Assembly (NCBI GenBank): GCA_020216845.1
Contig: JAIWNK010000093.1
Span: forward strand, 1 to 10,000
Source: Anaerolinea sp.
GTDB taxonomy: Bacteria; Chloroflexota; Anaerolineae; Anaerolineales; Anaerolineaceae
Direction of reading: 5' to 3'
DNA: 10,000 nt
The stretch's first letter is position 1. Each line of letters starts with the position of its first letter. A program made the position numbers and the translations under genes. Shown piece after piece: positions 6,040 to 10,000 of the stretch. Under the pieces are notes generated by a model, which searched no databases, was not told the origin of the DNA, and saw only the letters and a list, made by a program, of their open reading frames with translations.

Positions 6040-8223
6040 TCAAGGCTGCGGGTGATCATAAATATACAGCCCACCCGTCGCCGTACCGATCCACAATCGT
6101 TTTTGCCCATCCAAAGCAAGGCTCAGCGGCTCTTGCCCCTGATAGCCCGAATTATTGGGTAAATACACCCGCCAGCGCTCCGCTTGTGCACCTGCGCGCC
6201 GATCCAGGCGAACCATCATACCGCCAGGTTCTGTTGGATAGCCAACGCCCAGCCAATACACATCCGGTTGCACTTCAACGATCTTGTGCACCGTGTTAAA
6301 GGGCAACTGCGAATTACTCGTACGATAAAAATTCCACTCCACCCCATCCCAAACGCCCAGCCCCCCGCCCAATGTTGCTGCCCACACCACCCCATGCGAA
6401 TCAACCATCACATCGGCAACCCCGCCCCAGCCCAGCCCCAACGAGCGAAAATCAAACTGCTGCCAAGACCACTGCTCTTTTGTAAGATCCAACAACGTCA
6501 CGCCATACAAGCTGCCAAACCACACCCGGCCATCTTCCGCCGCAATACAGAACACAGATTCATCCAGCAAACCTATCTCTCCTACAGGCAAAGCTGTCCA
6601 ACTCGTGCCATCCCACATTGCGACACCAGTTGTTGCCCCAACCCACACCCGACCATCTGCGCTCTGCTCCAGTGCTAGCACTCGCCCCGGCCTTATCCCC
6701 ATCTGCGCCATGTTAAAGGTTTGCCAATCAACACCGCCGCGCCAGTGCAACACACCATTGTCCGTCCCCACCCAAACCGTCCCATCTCGGCTCGCCAGGA
6801 CAGTCAAAGCCTCAGTCCCATCCAGCCCTAGCTTGCCCAACTGCACGGTTTGCGCCCCCGTCCCCCACGGCGACCCAGCTTCGGGCTTCCACACCGCCAA
6901 CCCATTGGCCGTTGCCAAATACACCGTTCCAACATCATTCACCGCCACATCATATACCTGATTAGAGGGCAACGGAGAAACATCCATCACAACTTGCAAC
7001 CAACCCTGACGCAACACAGCCAGGTTGAACTCATACGCCACCTTACCAATCACAACCAAGAGCGAAAGCCCAAACACCAAAATCCAAAACAACCGCGGCG
7101 GACGCGGCAGCATCTCTTCCAAATAATTCCAATAACTCTCTTGCACACCAATCCACTTCACCACCCGCCGCACCAGTGTCGCTGCCAGCAGAGCCAGCGC
7201 CGGTGTCAAAACAATCGTATATTGTGGCCATTTTGTCGGCCAAACCAACAGCACCAACAGCCCCGTTCCTGCCCACACCAACGCCCATGGATATTTTTTC
7301 CCCCCCACACCAACGCCAAGCAACGCCAAAATTGCGACCAGCGTGTCGCTTGTCGGAAAGAAAAAAACCTGCGGGTGCCAGGGAACCTCAAAGAAAATCC
7401 ACACAAACGGTTGATACCAGGGATACGCCGCACGCAGCACATCTGTGCCCTGCGCATACTGTGTATGGAAAAACAAGGATTGCCATAACCTGACAAAAGG
7501 GTCGCGCCACAAATAAGGATTCAGCAACCCAAAAATAACCAGAGCCAGCCCACCATATGCCAACAAGTGTATCCAACGCAAGCGCCCACGCCCCTCGCGC
7601 CACCAAACAAAAGCCAAAGTCACCACCGCCATGCCATACGTATATTTCCCCGCAATCGCCGCGCCAAACGATGCCGCCGAAAGTAACAACCACCACCAGC
7701 GTCGCGACGCCATCGGTTGTTGAATGCCACGTCGCAACGCCAAAACGGCCACAAGCGCCAGGAAGAGCGGCAAGGCCTCCAAATATGCCTGGCTGGTATA
7801 TTTGATGGTCATCGAATGTGCCGCTAACAGCAACCCCGCCAGCGGGTCTAGCAACGCCACCAGCAACACCGTTAGCACACCGAATAGAGCTGAAATGCCC
7901 CGGTCAAAATATAACTGTGACATTTGCCCAAACTGCTCATCCATGAACCAATATGGCAAACTATATAGCAACTTGACCAGGGCCGGATGTTCGCGATTCT
8001 CGGCGTAATCAATCACCCCCGACCAATCCCCTGATTGCATCAAATGCGCATACTGCCGGCCTGCCGTCAAATAGACGGGTTCATCAAAATCCACTGGCAA
8101 TTGCCACGCAGCCCAAGCGCGCAACAACGCTGCCAGCAGCACCACCAAAAGGACCGAATAGCTACGCCGCCACCCCTTCAGCCAGCGCCACTTGCTCCAA
8201 CGGCTCTCTTCTTCCAAACTCAC
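6040..8223 (-). CDS. Membrane glycosyltransferase (PMT/ArnT-like GT-C) fused to a seven-repeat beta-propeller
   Basis: 727 residues. The first part, about 20-396, is an integral membrane domain of the GT-C type: TM1 about 22-42, an acidic DFDE at 45-48 in the first loop (catalytic-type Asp/Glu), EHPALVKLLYSLPYW at 78-92 matching the family's HPPL region, RGISALFGVLTVLL at 108-121, and further hydrophobic segments about 149-163, 176-206, 217-236, 292-306, 313-330, 333-351 and 378-396. Such enzymes transfer a sugar from a polyprenyl-phosphate donor to an acceptor on the outer face of the membrane. The remainder (about 412-727) holds seven repeats of the form G-x-V-W-x-G-x-x-x-G-v-x-x-W, the two-component-regulator propeller type (Reg_prop). 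There is no kinase or DNA-binding domain. The GTG start shares four bases (GTGA) with the upstream amylase stop, indicating translational coupling; only a weak AAAGAG precedes it, so the start could be off by a few codons. Donor, acceptor and propeller ligand are unknown. Confidence 0.85.
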   Translation of the reverse strand: MSLEEESRWSKWRWLKGWRRSYSVLLVVLLAALLRAWAAWQLPVDFDEPVYLTAGRQYAHLMQSGDWSGVIDYAENREHPALVKLLYSLPYWFMDEQFGQMSQLYFDRGISALFGVLTVLLVALLDPLAGLLLAAHSMTIKYTSQAYLEALPLFLALVAVLALRRGIQQPMASRRWWWLLLSAASFGAAIAGKYTYGMAVVTLAFVWWREGRGRLRWIHLLAYGGLALVIFGLLNPYLWRDPFVRLWQSLFFHTQYAQGTDVLRAAYPWYQPFVWIFFEVPWHPQVFFFPTSDTLVAILALLGVGVGGKKYPWALVWAGTGLLVLLVWPTKWPQYTIVLTPALALLAATLVRRVVKWIGVQESYWNYLEEMLPRPPRLFWILVFGLSLLVVIGKVAYEFNLAVLRQGWLQVVMDVSPLPSNQVYDVAVNDVGTVYLATANGLAVWKPEAGSPWGTGAQTVQLGKLGLDGTEALTVLASRDGTVWVGTDNGVLHWRGGVDWQTFNMAQMGIRPGRVLALEQSADGRVWVGATTGVAMWDGTSWTALPVGEIGLLDESVFCIAAEDGRVWFGSLYGVTLLDLTKEQWSWQQFDFRSLGLGWGGVADVMVDSHGVVWAATLGGGLGVWDGVEWNFYRTSNSQLPFNTVHKIVEVQPDVYWLGVGYPTEPGGMMVRLDRRAGAQAERWRVYLPNNSGYQGQEPLSLALDGQKRLWIGTATGGLYIYDHPQP
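6058..6930 (-). repeat. Seven protein-level propeller repeats within the glycosyltransferase fusion
   Basis: Repeat cores at residues 432-445 (GTVYLATANGLAVW), 481-494 (GTVWVGTDNGVLHW), 524-537 (GRVWVGATTGVAMW), 565-578 (GRVWFGSLYGVTLL), 611-625 (GVVWAATLGGGLGVW), 654-671 (divergent, DVYWLGVG start) and 708-722 (KRLWIGTATGGLYIY). Spacing is about 41-54 residues, as expected for blades of a seven-bladed propeller. The copies have diverged, and I see no long exact DNA repeat. Confidence 0.85.
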
Positions 8224-9839
8224 CTCTTTGTCAGCAGCAACACCAGGTTCGCTCCGGCCGGCAATTCTGCCACTGGCACATACTCGCTAAACCCACCTGC
8301 TTCAGACACGGTTAGCCGCGCGAATTTGCCTTCACCCAACAATGCCTTTGGCAGATAACTTCCCGGCTGCAACCCCGCATCAAGCGACAAGGCATAATCC
8401 GTTGCGGCTTCCTCGCCCAAATTCACCAAAATCAAAATCGCTTCCTCATCACTGACGCGTAAAGCTGCATATACCGCCTCGCTCTTGCTATTAACCTTCA
8501 GATATGCCCCACTGCGCAAAGCCGGGTGTGCCATGCGCAAGTGAATCAAATTGCGGTAATGCACATACAACGAATTAGGATCTTTGGCCTCATCCGCCAC
8601 ATTGCTCGTTTTGTAATCCGCATGAGGGAAGATCCAGGGCGTCCCTGTCGTAAAACCAGCGCCTGCTGCGCTACTCCATTGCATCGGCGTGCGCAATTGC
8701 TCGTCCGGCTTGGTGCCCGTCATACCAATCTCTTCACCATAATAAATAAATGGCGTTCCTGGCCCGGTCAGCAACAACGTCGCAGCATTACGTGCCCGCT
8801 CAGGCTTTTGCTGCACCTGTGACATGACCCGATTCATGTCATGATTGGTCAAAAAGGTTGCCAAATAGCTACTGCCAATCTGCTGATTGGAAGTAAAGAC
8901 ATTATAAGCCGGTTGAGCGCTCTTCCAATTGACCGCCTTGAGCAACCCCGTCGAAGCATCAAAATCGAACACCATATCCAGCGCACCGCTTTTGGGGTAA
9001 CGAGCAGCCACATAACTACTATCCCACACCTCGCCAACCGCCATTGCATCAGGCCGAACCCCCTTGTAATAAGTCGTAAACTCCTTAAACCAGGCAATGC
9101 TTGCATCCGTGTTGACCTGCACCTGACCTTCCTCAATCAAGTGCCGCGCACCATCCACCCGAAACCCATCTACGCCAACATCCTCCAACCAAAAGCGCGC
9201 CACCTCTTTCATCTCAGCACCGACTGCCGGATTGCGATAGTTCAAATCGGGCATCCCCGACCAGAACACGCCATAATAATAATCTCCCTGCGGCGAACGA
9301 TGCCACACTTCCTGTTGCCAGGGCCCCAAATACCCCGGATTCTCTGCCGACCAAATATACCAATCCCGATAAGGAGAATTAGGATTTTGCGCCTCAAGGA
9401 ACCAGGGATGTTGAACCGAAGTGTGATTAACCACCAAATCCAAAATGACACGGATATTGCGTTTATGCGCCTCCTCCAACAGGCGGTTAAAATCATCCAT
9501 CGTGCCATAATCGAAATTAACGGACTTATAGTCCGTTACATCATACCCATGATACGAAGGGGAAGGCATAATCGGCAACAGCCAAATACCCGTCACGCCC
9601 AAATCGTCCGTCGTTTTGGGATTGCCGTCATTCAAATAATCCAATTTCGCCGTGATGCCATTAAAATCGCCAATCCCATTGCCATCACTATCATAAAAAC
9701 TGCGCACAAAAATTTGATAAAACACACCCTCGTTCCACCAAGGACCCTTATCAACATTTTGTACCGTTGCCGGACGACAACCACTCCATAACAAAACGCT
9801 CACAATCAAAGTCAAACCTGTTTGCATCCAACGTCTCAT
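8220..9839 (-). CDS. Alpha-amylase-type lipoprotein, glycoside hydrolase family 13 (subfamily 36-like)
   Basis: 539 residues. Residues 1-21 form a lipoprotein signal peptide (MRRW, hydrophobic core, lipobox LWSGC with Cys21), placing the enzyme on the outer face of the membrane. The catalytic barrel begins with WWNEGVFYQIFVRSFYDSDG. All GH13 signatures are present: region I DLVVNH 134-139, region II GFRVDGARH 225-233 with nucleophile Asp229, region III AVGEVW 267-272 with acid/base Glu270, and region IV FLTNHD 329-334 with Asp334. Region V is MPDLN (196-200), between QPDLN of oligo-1,6-glucosidases and MPKLN of neopullulanases. It is the published hallmark of subfamily GH13_36, which contains secreted alpha-amylases such as Halothermothrix orenii AmyA. 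DSDGNGIGD at 50-58 is a likely calcium site. The C-terminal beta domain runs from about 440 to 539. Start ATG at 9839 has GAAAGG 6 bases upstream. It lies 13 bases after the preceding partial gene and overlaps the next by four. Confidence 0.95.
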   Translation of the reverse strand: MRRWMQTGLTLIVSVLLWSGCRPATVQNVDKGPWWNEGVFYQIFVRSFYDSDGNGIGDFNGITAKLDYLNDGNPKTTDDLGVTGIWLLPIMPSPSYHGYDVTDYKSVNFDYGTMDDFNRLLEEAHKRNIRVILDLVVNHTSVQHPWFLEAQNPNSPYRDWYIWSAENPGYLGPWQQEVWHRSPQGDYYYGVFWSGMPDLNYRNPAVGAEMKEVARFWLEDVGVDGFRVDGARHLIEEGQVQVNTDASIAWFKEFTTYYKGVRPDAMAVGEVWDSSYVAARYPKSGALDMVFDFDASTGLLKAVNWKSAQPAYNVFTSNQQIGSSYLATFLTNHDMNRVMSQVQQKPERARNAATLLLTGPGTPFIYYGEEIGMTGTKPDEQLRTPMQWSSAAGAGFTTGTPWIFPHADYKTSNVADEAKDPNSLYVHYRNLIHLRMAHPALRSGAYLKVNSKSEAVYAALRVSDEEAILILVNLGEEAATDYALSLDAGLQPGSYLPKALLGEGKFARLTVSEAGGFSEYVPVAELPAGANLVLLLTKR

Positions 9840-9845
9840 ACAAAA

Positions 9846-9851
9846 CCTTTC
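9846..9851 (-). promoter_or_regulatory. Ribosome binding site of the GH13 gene
   Basis: Reads GAAAGG on the - strand, 6 bases before the ATG at 9839 and directly after the stop codon of the partial upstream gene. With only 13 bases between stop and start there is no room for a promoter, so the amylase gene must be transcribed from further right. Confidence 0.6.
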
Positions 9852-9852
9852 A

Positions 9853-10000
9853 TCACGCCAAACGTCCCACCGAAAAACATCCGCCAGCCAAGGCCGGCAT
9901 CCGCAGCCAGGCCCCCTCAGCCGGATTGCCCATCACACAGCCGGGTTCACTCACCAACAAGGCGCAAACATCACGAAAAGGCAGCTGCACCACTTGCTCC
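9853..10000 (-). CDS. 3' end of an unidentified gene upstream of the amylase
   Basis: On the - strand one frame is open from the window edge to a TGA at 9853-9855, giving 48 residues ending FSVGRLA; it includes LPFRDVCALLVSEPGC and GNPAEGAWLRMPALAGG. The other two - frames have stops within the first 50 bases. Codon use (many GTG, TTG, CTG and T-ending codons) matches the other - strand genes here, and the stop sits 13 bases before the amylase start, as expected for an operon neighbour. I do not recognise the family. Three Cys in 48 residues are more than in the neighbouring secreted proteins, perhaps pointing to a cytoplasmic protein, but that is weak. Confidence 0.6.
   Translation of the reverse strand, partial: EQVVQLPFRDVCALLVSEPGCVMGNPAEGAWLRMPALAGGCFSVGRLA

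Noticed and set aside
6850..7488. Open frame of 212 codons on the + strand opposite the membrane glycosyltransferase
   Set aside because: The translation is dominated by Gln, His, Pro and Arg, which is the reverse complement of a hydrophobic membrane region and not a real protein.
8841..9791. Long open frame (316 codons) on the + strand opposite the GH13 gene
   Set aside because: It is antisense to a protein with all GH13 catalytic motifs. Its translation is rich in Arg, Ile, His and Pro with no domain, and such frames are expected because the + strand is poor in T and G and so has few stop codons.
9841..10000. Possible + strand coding at the right edge
   Set aside because: All three + frames are open here, which reflects the low T content and not coding. 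The single open - frame, its codon use and its stop just before the amylase start favour the - strand.
1..10000. Search for CRISPR arrays, insertion sequences, phage genes, tRNAs and defence genes
   Set aside because: No regularly spaced repeats, transposase motifs, terminal inverted repeats or tRNA-like folds were noticed, and coding density leaves no gap longer than 80 bases.

Overview
The window looks like bacterial chromosome from a free-living carbohydrate user. It has five recognisable genes, no mobile elements and no RNA genes that I can see. GC is moderate (a little above half by eye). Two lipoprotein signal peptides, a secreted family 57 glycoside hydrolase with C-terminal glucan-binding-type modules, and a PMT/ArnT-like membrane glycosyltransferase joined to a beta-propeller together resemble Chloroflexota (Anaerolineae and relatives). 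That placement is an inference from gene style only, with low to moderate confidence.

Left part, + strand (1-2888): the 3' part of a phosphodiester-glycosidase (NAGPA-type) protein with a C-terminal SH3-like module, followed 14 bases later by a complete family 36 alpha-galactosidase with no signal peptide. The pair is probably co-transcribed. A perfect 11-bp hairpin (2906-2942) lies in the 74-base gap where this unit meets the oppositely oriented one, and probably terminates both.

Right part, - strand, read from right to left (10000-2963): the last 48 codons of an unidentified gene, then a GH13 alpha-amylase-type lipoprotein (8220-9839), a 727-residue membrane protein joining a GT-C glycosyltransferase-like domain to a seven-repeat beta-propeller (6040-8223), and a 1015-residue GH57 amylopullulanase-like lipoprotein with two C-terminal beta-rich modules (2963-6010). 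Spacing is very tight (13 bases, a 4-base GTGA overlap, 29 bases), so this is almost certainly one operon. The two hydrolases should be anchored to the outside of the cytoplasmic membrane, where they would cut alpha-1,4/alpha-1,6 glucans. The product lying between them is predicted to be an integral membrane glycosyltransferase with an extracellular propeller.

The most unusual item is the GT-C/propeller fusion and its placement, translationally coupled, between two surface alpha-glucanases. A second window-wide signal is compositional: the + strand is rich in C and A whichever strand is coding, so third codon positions differ systematically between the two operons. I found no CRISPR array, phage, insertion sequence or defence system.
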